DNA of 64,000 nucleotides from Cyanobium sp. Cruz CV13-4-11 (GTDB lineage: Bacteria > Cyanobacteriota > Cyanobacteriia > PCC-6307 > Cyanobiaceae). The stretch is taken from contig NZ_JAGQCH010000012.1 in NCBI RefSeq assembly GCF_024346055.1, forward strand, positions 1-64,000. The letters run 5' to 3'. The number at the start of each line of letters is the position of its first letter. Positions within the stretch are counted from its first letter, which is position 1. This document shows, piece by piece, positions 36,440-45,700 of the stretch. Made by a program: the position numbers and the translations under genes. The notes below the pieces were generated by a model, which saw nothing but the letters and a program-made list of their open reading frames with translations, was not told the DNA's origin and ran no database searches.

Positions 36440-38541
36440 GCGGCCCCTCCGACAATCTCGCCCAGCAGCCCCTCCGTCTCCTTCTCCAGCGCCAGGATGT
36501 CTGCCCGTATCTCCTGCAGCGTCCTCAGCGGCTTGGGCTTGTAGAAGTAACGCGTGAAGCTCACCTCATAGCCTGTCTTCACGCTGCCAGGGTCATACCA
36601 GGCCTCGGGGGAATAGGGCAACACCTCGCGGGCAAGGAAGGCATCGATGCCGCCCTCCTCCAGCAGTGGCACCTGTTCGGTGTCCCGCAGTTCGGGGTCC
36701 GGCTCGTACTGCACCACCCGTTGGCCCTCCTCCAGCTCCACCGAGAAGAACCCCCTCTGGGGATCGGCCGCCTGCTTTCCCGGCTTGAACACCTTGGTGA
36801 TCACAGGTGCCGCCGACTCCTCACGTTCCCCCAGATGGGACAGCAGCAGCTTGGCTTTCTTAGCCGTCCAGCGCAGACCCTGGCCTTTGGCCACCCGTTC
36901 CGTCAACTCCAGCCACTGGTTGGCATCCATGTGGGGGCCATCCCCCATCACCTCATCCACGGCCTCCACCACGTTCTCCAGACCACCCTCACCCGCTATC
37001 ACGGCTTCCTCAGCCAGCGTCGCCAGATGCTCGGCATCGCTGTGGATGGCCAGCCGCAACGGCCGCTCCACCGTGACCTTCCAATAGCCGAAGGCTTGGT
37101 TTGGAAAGATCTTGCTCTCTTCCGTTTCCTCGAACGCCAGAAAGGTGTCAACGATGCGCTGGATGTCGGCTTCGGAGAGTTCGCAGTTCTTCTTGCCGAG
37201 ATTTTTGCGCAGGGGCTTGAACCAGGCTGTGGCGTCAATCAACTGCACACGCCCCTGACGATGGGCGGGCTTACGGTTGCTGAGCACCCAGATGTAGGTG
37301 GCGATTCCTGTGTTGTAGAACATATTCAGCGGCAGGGCCACAATCGCCTCCAGCCAGTCGTTCTCGATGATCCAGCGACGGATGTTGCTCTCACCCTGCC
37401 CTGCATCCCCGGTGAACAGCGAGCTGCCGTTGTGAACCTCGGCGATGCGGCTGCCCAGAGCCGTGCCGCTCTTCATCTTGCTGATCAGGTTGGCGAGGAA
37501 CAGCATCTGTCCGTCGCTGGAGCGCGTGATCAGCGAAAACTCCGGATCGCCGCCGTGCTCAATCAGAAAGCGGGCATCCTTGATGCCGCCCTTGCCGCCC
37601 ATCCGCTCCAGATCCCCCTTCCAGCTCTTGCCGTAGGGCGGGTTGGAAAGCATGAAATCGAACTCCCGAGCTGGGAAGGCGTCGTTGGCGAGGGTCGAGT
37701 GCTCAGGCCCGCCCACGATGTTGTCGGCGCCGTCGCCCTCGCCCTTCAGCAGCAGATCGGCCTTGCAGATGGCGTAGGTTTCGGCGTTGATCTCCTGTCC
37801 GTAGAGGTGGCTGGCCACCTCCTTGCCCTGGTCGGCGGCCAGCTCCTTGAGTTCCTCTTCCGCCACGGTGAGCATGCCGCCGGTGCCGCAGGCGCCGTCG
37901 TAGAGCAGGTAGGTGCCGGATTCGATCTCAGAAGCGATCGGCACGAAGATCAGCTTGGCCATCAGCTTCACGGCATCACGCGGGGTCCAGTGCTCGCCGG
38001 CCTCCTCGTTGTTCTCCTCGTTGAAGCGGCGCACCAGCTCCTCAAACACCGTGCCCATGCCGTGGTTGTCGAGGCCGGTGGGGCTGAGGTTGATATCCGG
38101 CGAGAGGAACTTGCCGATCAGGGTGCCGAGGGCATCGGCCTTCGACAAGCGCGGGATCTGGTTGCGGAACTCGAAATTCTCCAGGATGTCCTGCACGTTG
38201 GGCGAGAAACCATCCAGATAGGCCTCAAAGTCGGCCTTGAGCTTCTGCTGGCCGGCGCGGGAAGTGAGATCGCGCAGGGTGAATTTGGAGGTGTTGTAGA
38301 AGGCCTGGCCGGCTGCCTGCCTCAGGGCCGGGTCCTGATGGACGATCTCGGCGGCATCGAGGGAAGCCTTCAGATCCAGCACCGCCTGCTTGGTGGGCTC
38401 CAGCACCGCATCCAACCGACGCAGCACCGTCATCGGCAGGATCACGTCGCGGTACTTGCCGCGCACGTACAGATCCCGGAGCACGTCGTCGGCAATGCCC
38501 CAGATGAAGTTGGCGATCCAGTTGAGCTGGCCCTGTTCCAT
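36436..38541 (-). CDS. hsdM: Type I restriction-modification DNA methyltransferase subunit
   Basis: The 701-residue protein starts at ATG 38541. HsdM_N helical domain (NWIANFIWGIADDVLRDLYV) is followed by the N6-adenine methylase domain with SAM motif YDGACGTGGML near 215 and catalytic NPPYGKSW near 300. A long C-terminal extension past residue 500 (DILALEKETEGLLGEIVGG at the end) makes it larger than the usual 500-residue HsdM. It methylates host sites as HsdM2S. It is the first gene of the island and is divergent from the molybdoenzyme gene across 188 bp. Confidence 0.95.
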   Translation of the reverse strand: MEQGQLNWIANFIWGIADDVLRDLYVRGKYRDVILPMTVLRRLDAVLEPTKQAVLDLKASLDAAEIVHQDPALRQAAGQAFYNTSKFTLRDLTSRAGQQKLKADFEAYLDGFSPNVQDILENFEFRNQIPRLSKADALGTLIGKFLSPDINLSPTGLDNHGMGTVFEELVRRFNEENNEEAGEHWTPRDAVKLMAKLIFVPIASEIESGTYLLYDGACGTGGMLTVAEEELKELAADQGKEVASHLYGQEINAETYAICKADLLLKGEGDGADNIVGGPEHSTLANDAFPAREFDFMLSNPPYGKSWKGDLERMGGKGGIKDARFLIEHGGDPEFSLITRSSDGQMLFLANLISKMKSGTALGSRIAEVHNGSSLFTGDAGQGESNIRRWIIENDWLEAIVALPLNMFYNTGIATYIWVLSNRKPAHRQGRVQLIDATAWFKPLRKNLGKKNCELSEADIQRIVDTFLAFEETEESKIFPNQAFGYWKVTVERPLRLAIHSDAEHLATLAEEAVIAGEGGLENVVEAVDEVMGDGPHMDANQWLELTERVAKGQGLRWTAKKAKLLLSHLGEREESAAPVITKVFKPGKQAADPQRGFFSVELEEGQRVVQYEPDPELRDTEQVPLLEEGGIDAFLAREVLPYSPEAWYDPGSVKTGYEVSFTRYFYKPKPLRTLQEIRADILALEKETEGLLGEIVGGAA

Positions 38542-38658
38542 GGCAGACCGTTGGAGCCAGTGGGCCGACGCGCTCGCCCAAGGATGCCTCAACGGCAGTG
38601 GGGTTAGGTGGCCTGGATGGCAAAAGTGCGCCCGAAGCCAGGGAAGCTGGCGCATTGG

Positions 38659-38672
38659 GTAAACCCCGCTAC
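38659..38672. promoter_or_regulatory. Possible NtcA-type site GTA-N8-TAC
   Basis: GTAAACCCCGCTAC matches the cyanobacterial nitrogen regulator NtcA consensus at all six fixed positions and lies 57 bp upstream of the YdeP/FdhF-like gene. I see no clear TAN3T box about 22 bp downstream, and roughly ten or more chance matches are expected in 64 kb. Confidence 0.3.
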
Positions 38673-38729
38673 CTGCCCCCCACCCAGGGAGCCCAGCGGC
38701 CAGAGTGAGGGGCAACTCCGGCCGGCCCC

Positions 38730-41000
38730 ATGAGCGACGACGCCAGCCCCGCCGATGCCGCCACACCCGGCCAGGGCGGCGGCTGGCCCCTGATCGACGG
38801 CTGGGCCAAGGCCACCCTCAGTCCCCGGGGCCCGAAGCTCTGGCAGACCCTCAACCACAAGAGCGCCTGCCTCTCCTGCGCCTGGGGCACCGGCGGCCAG
38901 CACGGCGGCTTCGTCGACGAGCTGGGGGAGCCGCTGCAGCGCTGCCTCAAGAGCGTCGAGGCGATCATGGCCGAGCTGCAGCCGGCGGTGAGCGAGGGGG
39001 TGTTCGGCACCCGCAGCCTGGCTGAACTCCAGCAGCTCTCCTCGATGGAGGCCGACCGCCTCGGCCGCCTCAGCCACCCCATGCTGCTGCGTGACGGCCG
39101 CAGCCACTACGAGCGCATCGGCTGGGACGACGTGTTCGCGATCGCCGAGGCCGCCTTCCGGCGCCCGCCGGAGCGGGTGGCCTCCTACAGCTCGGGCCGC
39201 TCCTCCAACGAGGCCGCCTACCTGCTGCAGCTGCTGCTGCGGGCCATGGGCTCCAACAACCTGGCCGACTGCTCCGACCTCTGCCATGCCCCCTCCACCG
39301 TGGGGCTCAATGCCGTCTTCGGCTCTGGCACCTCGATGGTGAGCCTGGAGAGCCTGCAGCAGGCCGACTGCGTGGTGCTGGTGGGCTCCAACGCCCCGGC
39401 CAACCATCCGCGGCTGATGAACGAGCTGATCAAGCTGCGCCAGCGGGGCGGCACGGTGCTCGTGATCAACCCGGTGATCGAGGTGGGGCTGCTGAAGTTC
39501 GGCTCGCCGGCCTTCCCGATCCGATCGATGCTGCAGGGTTCGGCGATCGCCTCCCTGTTCCTGCAGCCCATTCCGGGCAGCGACACGGCCGTGTTCCTGG
39601 GGCTGCAGAAAGCCCTGCTGGAGGCCGGCGCCGTGAAGCGCGACTTCCTGGCCGCCCATGCCGAAGGCTGGCAGGCGCTGCTGGAGCAGCTGCAGGCCAC
39701 CGCCTGGGAGGCGATCACCGCCAGCTGCGGCCTGAGCCGCCAGGAGCTGGAGCACGCGGCCGCCGTGATCGCCGCGGCCCGCGGCGTGGTGTTCGCCTGG
39801 GCGATGGGGATCACCCACCATGCCAACGGCATCGACAACGTGCAGGCGATCGCCAACACCGCCCTGCTCAGCGGCAACGTCGGCCGCCCGGGGGCGGGAA
39901 CCATGCCGATCCGGGGCCACTCCAACGTGCAGGGCTTCGGCTCGATGGGGGTCACCGTCAAGCTGCAGGCGGAGATGCAGGAGGCCCTGGAGCAGCTGCT
40001 GGGCCGGCCCCTGAGCCGGGTGCCCGGCTACGACACCCGCGCCCTGATCGCGGCCGCCGATGCCGGCCACGTCGACAGCCTGCTGTGCCTGGGGGGCAAC
40101 CTCTGGGGCGCCAACCCCGACAGCGGCGAGGCGAAGCGGGCCTTGGGCCGCATCGACACGATCCTGTACCTGGCCACCAAGCCCAACCAGGGCCATTTCC
40201 ACGGCCTGGCGGCCCGCCAGACCCTGGTGCTGCCGGTGTTCAACCGCTTCGAGACCCCCCACCGCACCACCACCGAATCGGGCAACAACTACGTGCGCCT
40301 CAACGAACCGGGCTCCACCCACCTGCGCCACGCCGACCTGATCAGTGAGGTGACGTTCCTGGCCGAACTGGCCCGGCGGCTGATGGGCACGGATCCGATC
40401 GACTGGGGGCAGCTGCAGGATCCGTCCTACGTGCGGGACCTGATCGGCCGCACCGTGCCCGGCTACGGCCCGATCGCCCGCATCGATGCCACCCGGCAGG
40501 AGTTCAACGTCGAAGGGCGTCTGTTCGACACCCCGCGTTTTCCCACCCCCAGCGGCCGGGCCCGGATGGCGCCCACCCCCCTGCCGGAGCTGTCGCTGCC
40601 GGAGGCGGAGCACTTCGGCGGCCTCGAGCCCGGGGAAACCGGCCTGGTGCTGGCCCTGATCACGGCCCGCAGCTACGGCCAGCACAACACCGTCGTCTAC
40701 AAGGCCGGCGACAGCTACCGGGGCATGCCCCACCGCCACACGATCCTGATGAACCGGGCCGACCTGCGCCGCTGCGGCCTGGCGGCCCACCAGCGGGTGA
40801 CGGTGCAGGGGGAGGCGGGCGCGCTGGACGGCGTCGAGATCATCCCCGGCGAGATCCGCGAGGGGGCGGCGCTGATGTTCTACCCGGAGGTGAACGTGAT
40901 CATGAAGGCCGTCATCGATCCCGGCTGCGGCACGCCGGCCTTCAAGCGGGTGCCGGTGCTGGTGCGGGGGCCAATGCCGGTGGTCAGGGAGACGGGCTAA
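38730..41000 (+). CDS. Molybdopterin oxidoreductase, YdeP/FdhF family
   Basis: The 756-residue protein has N-terminal SACLSCAWGTGG (the two-Cys start of YdeP-type enzymes, not the four-Cys 4Fe-4S site of true formate dehydrogenases). Then come YSSGRSSNEAAYLLQLLLRA, DCSDLCHAPSTVGL near 181, VVLVGSNAPANHPRLMNELI, GNVGRPGAGTMPIRGHSNVQ and a C-terminal molydop_binding domain (NRADLRRCGLAAHQRVTVQG). It binds bis-MGD. Substrate unknown; YdeP relatives are linked to acid resistance rather than formate. It depends on moaA, mobA and moaB of this window. It ends convergent with, and overlapping by 17 bp, the GGDEF-EAL gene. Confidence 0.85.
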   Translation: MSDDASPADAATPGQGGGWPLIDGWAKATLSPRGPKLWQTLNHKSACLSCAWGTGGQHGGFVDELGEPLQRCLKSVEAIMAELQPAVSEGVFGTRSLAELQQLSSMEADRLGRLSHPMLLRDGRSHYERIGWDDVFAIAEAAFRRPPERVASYSSGRSSNEAAYLLQLLLRAMGSNNLADCSDLCHAPSTVGLNAVFGSGTSMVSLESLQQADCVVLVGSNAPANHPRLMNELIKLRQRGGTVLVINPVIEVGLLKFGSPAFPIRSMLQGSAIASLFLQPIPGSDTAVFLGLQKALLEAGAVKRDFLAAHAEGWQALLEQLQATAWEAITASCGLSRQELEHAAAVIAAARGVVFAWAMGITHHANGIDNVQAIANTALLSGNVGRPGAGTMPIRGHSNVQGFGSMGVTVKLQAEMQEALEQLLGRPLSRVPGYDTRALIAAADAGHVDSLLCLGGNLWGANPDSGEAKRALGRIDTILYLATKPNQGHFHGLAARQTLVLPVFNRFETPHRTTTESGNNYVRLNEPGSTHLRHADLISEVTFLAELARRLMGTDPIDWGQLQDPSYVRDLIGRTVPGYGPIARIDATRQEFNVEGRLFDTPRFPTPSGRARMAPTPLPELSLPEAEHFGGLEPGETGLVLALITARSYGQHNTVVYKAGDSYRGMPHRHTILMNRADLRRCGLAAHQRVTVQGEAGALDGVEIIPGEIREGAALMFYPEVNVIMKAVIDPGCGTPAFKRVPVLVRGPMPVVRETG

Positions 41001-42762
41001 GGGCGGGGAACTCGCCGCCGGCCCTCAGCAGGACGTCGATTTCCTCACTGGGAACGGCGCGGGAGAACAGGAAGCCCTGGCCGTACTCGCAGCCCAGGCC
41101 GTTGAGAACTGCCAGCTCCCGCTCGGAACTGATGCCCTCGGCGATCACGGTCAGGCCCAGCCCCTTGCTGAGGCTAATGATCGTTTCAACAATTCTCAGA
41201 TTGCGACTGGATTCCTCGAGCTGGCTCACGAAGGATCGATCGGTCTTGAGGTTGTCGAGCTCAAAACGGTGCAGGTAATAGAGGGAGGAGTACCCCGTAC
41301 CGAAGTCGTCGATGCTGATCTGAACCTTCCGCTGACGAATCTGCTGCAACAACAGCGTGGCCGCCTCGGAATCATCCATCACGGTCGTTTCGGTGATTTC
41401 CAGCTTCAGAGTGGCGGGATCCACCCCCGTGTCCGCCAGCACAGCATCGATGTCATCGAGGAGCGTGGCGCTAGCGAACTGGCGAGACGAAAGATTCACA
41501 CTCATCGTGAGCCCAGGCCAGCCGCGCTCTTGCCAGCGGCTCAGCTGCAGGCACGCCTGATGAAGAATCGCGCGTCCAACAGGCACCACCAGGCTGGAAT
41601 CCTCCAGGCCAGGGAGGAAGGCATCGGGCATCACCAGGCCGCGCGAGGGATGCCGCCAGCGAACCAGCGCTTCGAATCCCACGATCCGCCGGGAGCACAG
41701 CTGCACAATCGGCTGGTAGTAATTGATGAATTCCCCACAATCCAGAGCCTTCTGCAGGTCATTCTCGAGGATCAGTCGATCACGGGTGGCGAAGTGGAGA
41801 GCACGGTCGAACGTCTCAGCGCCATTCTTACCTCGCCGTTTCGCCAGATACATGGCCGCGTCAGCCGCCTGGAGAATCGTTTCCGGCGACGAGATGGTCT
41901 GCATGCCCAGGGCGATGCCGATGGACATCGTCACAGGGATCTTGATCGTGCCGATACAGAAAGGAGCAAGGAGAGCTTCGCGGATCGATTCCACCCAGCT
42001 GGCGATTGCCGTCGCATCGGGGGCCTCGAAGAGCAGAAAACAGAATTCATCCTCTCCCATGCGGGCCAGCAGATCGCCGGGGCGGAGCTGGTCCTGAAGT
42101 CGCTGGGCGATCGCCTTGAGCAACTGGTCGCCGACGGCATGACCGAAGGCCCCATTCACCCGCTTGAAGTCGTCGCAGTCGAGGTAAGCGACGGTCAACT
42201 GGGGGTTGGCAGTCCGGCAGGCCGTCGCGAGCGACGCCGACAGAGAGGCTCTGCTGGGAAGGCCGGTGAGCTGGTCTTCGTACAGCAGGCGCTTCAGTTG
42301 CGCGGTGCGTTCGTCCACCAGAGCCTCAAGCCGGGTGTTGAACGCCTCAAGTTCCAGGTACTGCTGGCGGATGCGCAGCATCGACCGGGTGCGTGCCACC
42401 AGCTCCACCCGGTTGATCGGCTTGCTGATGAAGTCGTCGGCGCCGGCATCCAGACAACGGGCCAGATCCTGCTTCGTGGCCAGGGCGGTGACCATGATGA
42501 TCGGCACGGCGGACCATTCCGGCATGGCCCTGAGACGGCGGCAGAGCTCCAGGCCATCGATGCCAGGCATCATGACGTCGAGAAAAATCAGATCAGGCCG
42601 GGTGAAGGCGAGACCGTCGATGGCGGTCTGGCCTCCATTGGCATAATGAAACTCGAAGGTATGACCAGATGCCAGTTCGCTGTGGGGGGAACTCAGCAAG
42701 GCTTCAATCACATCAAAATTAGAGGGCTGGTCGTCAACGACCAGAAGTGATTTGACGTTCAT
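40984..42762 (-). CDS. Response regulator with GGDEF and EAL domains (c-di-GMP turnover)
   Basis: A 592-residue protein. The receiver domain (1-125) has LLVVDDQPSNF, the phosphoacceptor in LIFLDVMMPGIDG and Lys in ADDFISKPI. The GGDEF domain (about 170-330) has the signature altered to RMGEDEF. The EAL domain (about 345-590) has FEALVRWRHP, ITETTVMDD and IDDFGTGYSSL, so the phosphodiesterase residues look complete. It probably degrades c-di-GMP under control of phosphorylation. The upstream hybrid kinase stops in the overlap (TGATG), making it the obvious partner. An ATG at 42768 is an alternative start. Confidence 0.92.
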   Translation of the reverse strand: MNVKSLLVVDDQPSNFDVIEALLSSPHSELASGHTFEFHYANGGQTAIDGLAFTRPDLIFLDVMMPGIDGLELCRRLRAMPEWSAVPIIMVTALATKQDLARCLDAGADDFISKPINRVELVARTRSMLRIRQQYLELEAFNTRLEALVDERTAQLKRLLYEDQLTGLPSRASLSASLATACRTANPQLTVAYLDCDDFKRVNGAFGHAVGDQLLKAIAQRLQDQLRPGDLLARMGEDEFCFLLFEAPDATAIASWVESIREALLAPFCIGTIKIPVTMSIGIALGMQTISSPETILQAADAAMYLAKRRGKNGAETFDRALHFATRDRLILENDLQKALDCGEFINYYQPIVQLCSRRIVGFEALVRWRHPSRGLVMPDAFLPGLEDSSLVVPVGRAILHQACLQLSRWQERGWPGLTMSVNLSSRQFASATLLDDIDAVLADTGVDPATLKLEITETTVMDDSEAATLLLQQIRQRKVQISIDDFGTGYSSLYYLHRFELDNLKTDRSFVSQLEESSRNLRIVETIISLSKGLGLTVIAEGISSERELAVLNGLGCEYGQGFLFSRAVPSEEIDVLLRAGGEFPALSPSP

Positions 42763-45700
42763 CAACATGCCGACTCGGATGACAGAAGTTCTTCGATCAT
42801 CAGCACAAGCTTCCGTAGGACAACCGGCTTGCTGACATAGCGATCGGCCCCTGCCTCCAGGCAACGCTCGCAATCGTCATCCATGGCCAGGGCCGTAAGG
42901 GCGATGATCGGCAGGGAGGCCAGAATGGATGTGGCGCGGATGTTCCGCATGGCTTCCAATCCATCCATCACTGGCATCTGGATGTCCATGAGGATCATGT
43001 CAGGGGCCGCGCTCGTCGCCATGTCAACGGCCTCCACGCCGTTTCTGGCGATCACCACCCGATACCCCTTGGCCACCAGATAACTGGACACCGTTGTGAT
43101 GTTCGCCTCATTGTCTTCCGCCAGCAGAATCAGGGGGGCGGAGCCCCTGGGGGGGCTCAGACCATCGCCCTCGCTCGACTCCGGGGTGTCGATGCTGCCG
43201 TTGGCGCTGGTGGTGACCAAGTGCGGCAAAGGCAGTTCGACATCGAACGTGCTGCCGGCTCCAAGGGCACTGGACATGGCGACGTGCCCCCCATGCAGCT
43301 CGACGATGCGCTTCACCAGCGCCAGTCCGAGACCTGTACCGACGCATTGACGGTTGTGGGCGCTGTCGATCTGAACGAAAGGCTGAAACAACTTGGGTTG
43401 GTCTTCAGGAGCGATGCCGATACCCGTGTCGACGACGGAAAGACGCAAAGTCCCATCAAGGGAGGAACGACCGGAAGCCCGTTGAGCGCCGCGCAGAAGG
43501 GAAGCCTCAAGACTCACCGTGCCACCGGAATGCGTGAACTTGACAGCATTGCTGAGCAAGTTGATCAGGACCTGGCGCATACGCCGCTCGTCGATCATGA
43601 GCTCGGGCAGCGCCTCTTCCATGCTGATCGACACCTGGATCCCCTTCTCGGAGGCTTGCTGCCTGATGAACGCCAAGCTCGACTGGCATAGTTGAGCAAT
43701 ACTGGTTGGAGCGTAGCTGAGCTCCAGACGACCAGCCTCATACTTGGAAAGGTCAAGGATATCGTTGATCAGCTCGAGCAGGTAGGTGGCACTGATATGT
43801 ACATTTGAAAGGGCTTTGGCCTGGGGCTGATTGATCACACCAAACACGTCATCCTGCAATCCCTCCACCATCCCTAGGATCACGTTGAGAGGGGTTCGCA
43901 GCTCATGGCTCATATTGGCGAGAAACTCGTCCTTAAGCAACGTGGCCCGCTGCAACTCAGCATTGGTCAATGCCAGTTCGCTATTGCTCTCCGTCAGCTG
44001 TGCCTGGGCGATCTGCCTTTCCGTGAGCTCCTGCTGGAGTTGCGTGAACAGGTCGCTCTGGTTGATGGCCAGGGTGAGTTGATTGGCAATCTGTTGCAGC
44101 ATCTGAGCCTCCGCTGGCTTCCAGGACCTCACGGATTTGCAGGCATGGGCAACGAGCACACCCCAAAGCTTCCGTTTACGATTCGGCGCAATCCAACGGC
44201 TATCAGCAGTGGAGCAAGTGTCAGCCAGAATGGGCGCCACGATCTTTGATTTGATCTGACCGGCAACGGAGTACTCCATCAGACACTCCGTCCAGCGATC
44301 ATTCATCACATCGCCAACGATCCGAGGATCCCCTTTCAAGTAGTTGTCGAGAATCTCCTGATCCCATATCTCATCTTCCCAGCTCATGCCGATGAGGCTT
44401 GGAAGATCTTGATCCACTGATTCGCTGATAATCTGGCTGGAGCCATCGGGATGCAGCCGGAAGACGATGACACGTTCACACTGAAGAATCGCTCTTGCCT
44501 GGGAGGAAACGATGCCAAGGATGTCGTCGAGATTCAGGGTTTCGCGGATGCGGTTGGCGATCATGCCGAGCGCTTCCTGCTGGCGGAGCTGCTGGGCAAA
44601 GCGCTGCTCTGTCTGCTGCCGCACTTCCAACTCCTTCTGCACCTGCTCGTAGAGCAGGACCTGCTGGGTGGCGATGGCGAGTTGGCTGGCCATCTGCTGG
44701 GCCAGATCAATGTCACTGGGCAACCATTCACGGGCATGGCTGCACTGGTGGATGCAGAGCAATCCCCACAGCAGGTCGCCCGGCACCAACGGAATCACCA
44801 GATTGGCACGCACAAGAAACTGCGAAAGAATATCTCGGTGACAGTCTTCCAGGCGATCTTTCTGAATATCTGAAGAGACAAAGAAGCGGCCCTTGGCATA
44901 GAGGCTCGCAAAGTTTTCCCCAAAGCAATGGTCGTGAACGTTCGCCTTAAGTGCTGCCGGATAAGCCGGCAGGACAGACTCCGCAACGAAGCTCCCATCG
45001 TTGAAGCCTGAGCCGTCATGGAACTGGAAGACGCCCACACGATCGGCGCCCAGCATGCCTCTGATCTCATCGCAGGCGGTGTCGAAAATCGTCTGCAGGT
45101 CGAGGGACTGGCGGATTCGCTGGGTCCCCTCACGCAGCAGGCCGTCGCGCTGAGCCTGTTGCCGAACGATCGGCTCGGATTTGCGTCGTTCGCCGATATC
45201 CCTGAACAGGGCCTGGTTGATCACATGGTTACCCACCTGAAGCTGCGAACAGGTGATGTCAACCGGAATGATCTGGCCGCTGCTGTTCTGGATAGATGTA
45301 TCGAGCAACTGGTAGGTTTGCCTATCGGCCAGGCTACTGAAGGCGGCTCTGGTCCGCTCCTGCTCTTCGCTGGGATGGAGTTGCGAGACATCCATCTGGA
45401 TGAGCTGCTCCTTGCTGAGGCCCATCAGTTCCTCGGCGCGGCGGTTCACCTCCACCAGGTGGCCTTCGGTATCGGCCAGGAAAATCGCATCACTGGCCCC
45501 TTCCATCAGAGCGCGGTAGCGCGCCTCCCGCTCCAGAAGCATCCGTTCTGATCGTTTTCGATCCGTGATATCCCGGAAAATGCCCCAAGAGGCGACCGCC
45601 ACGCCCCCTTCCTGCCGGCAGTTAACGCTGCCCTCCACGATCACCTCCTGCCTGTCCTTGGTAAGGAAGGTCAGCTCGATAGGGGCAAGATCGAGCACGG

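Noticed and set aside
28568-38541. BREX or DISARM system
   Set aside because: No PglX/PglZ, BrxC or DrmAB motifs are present. HsdR, HsdM and HsdS domains identify a type I R-M island.
38730-41000. Selenocysteine-containing formate dehydrogenase
   Set aside because: There is no in-frame UGA, and the N-terminus has the two-Cys YdeP pattern instead of a 4Fe-4S motif.
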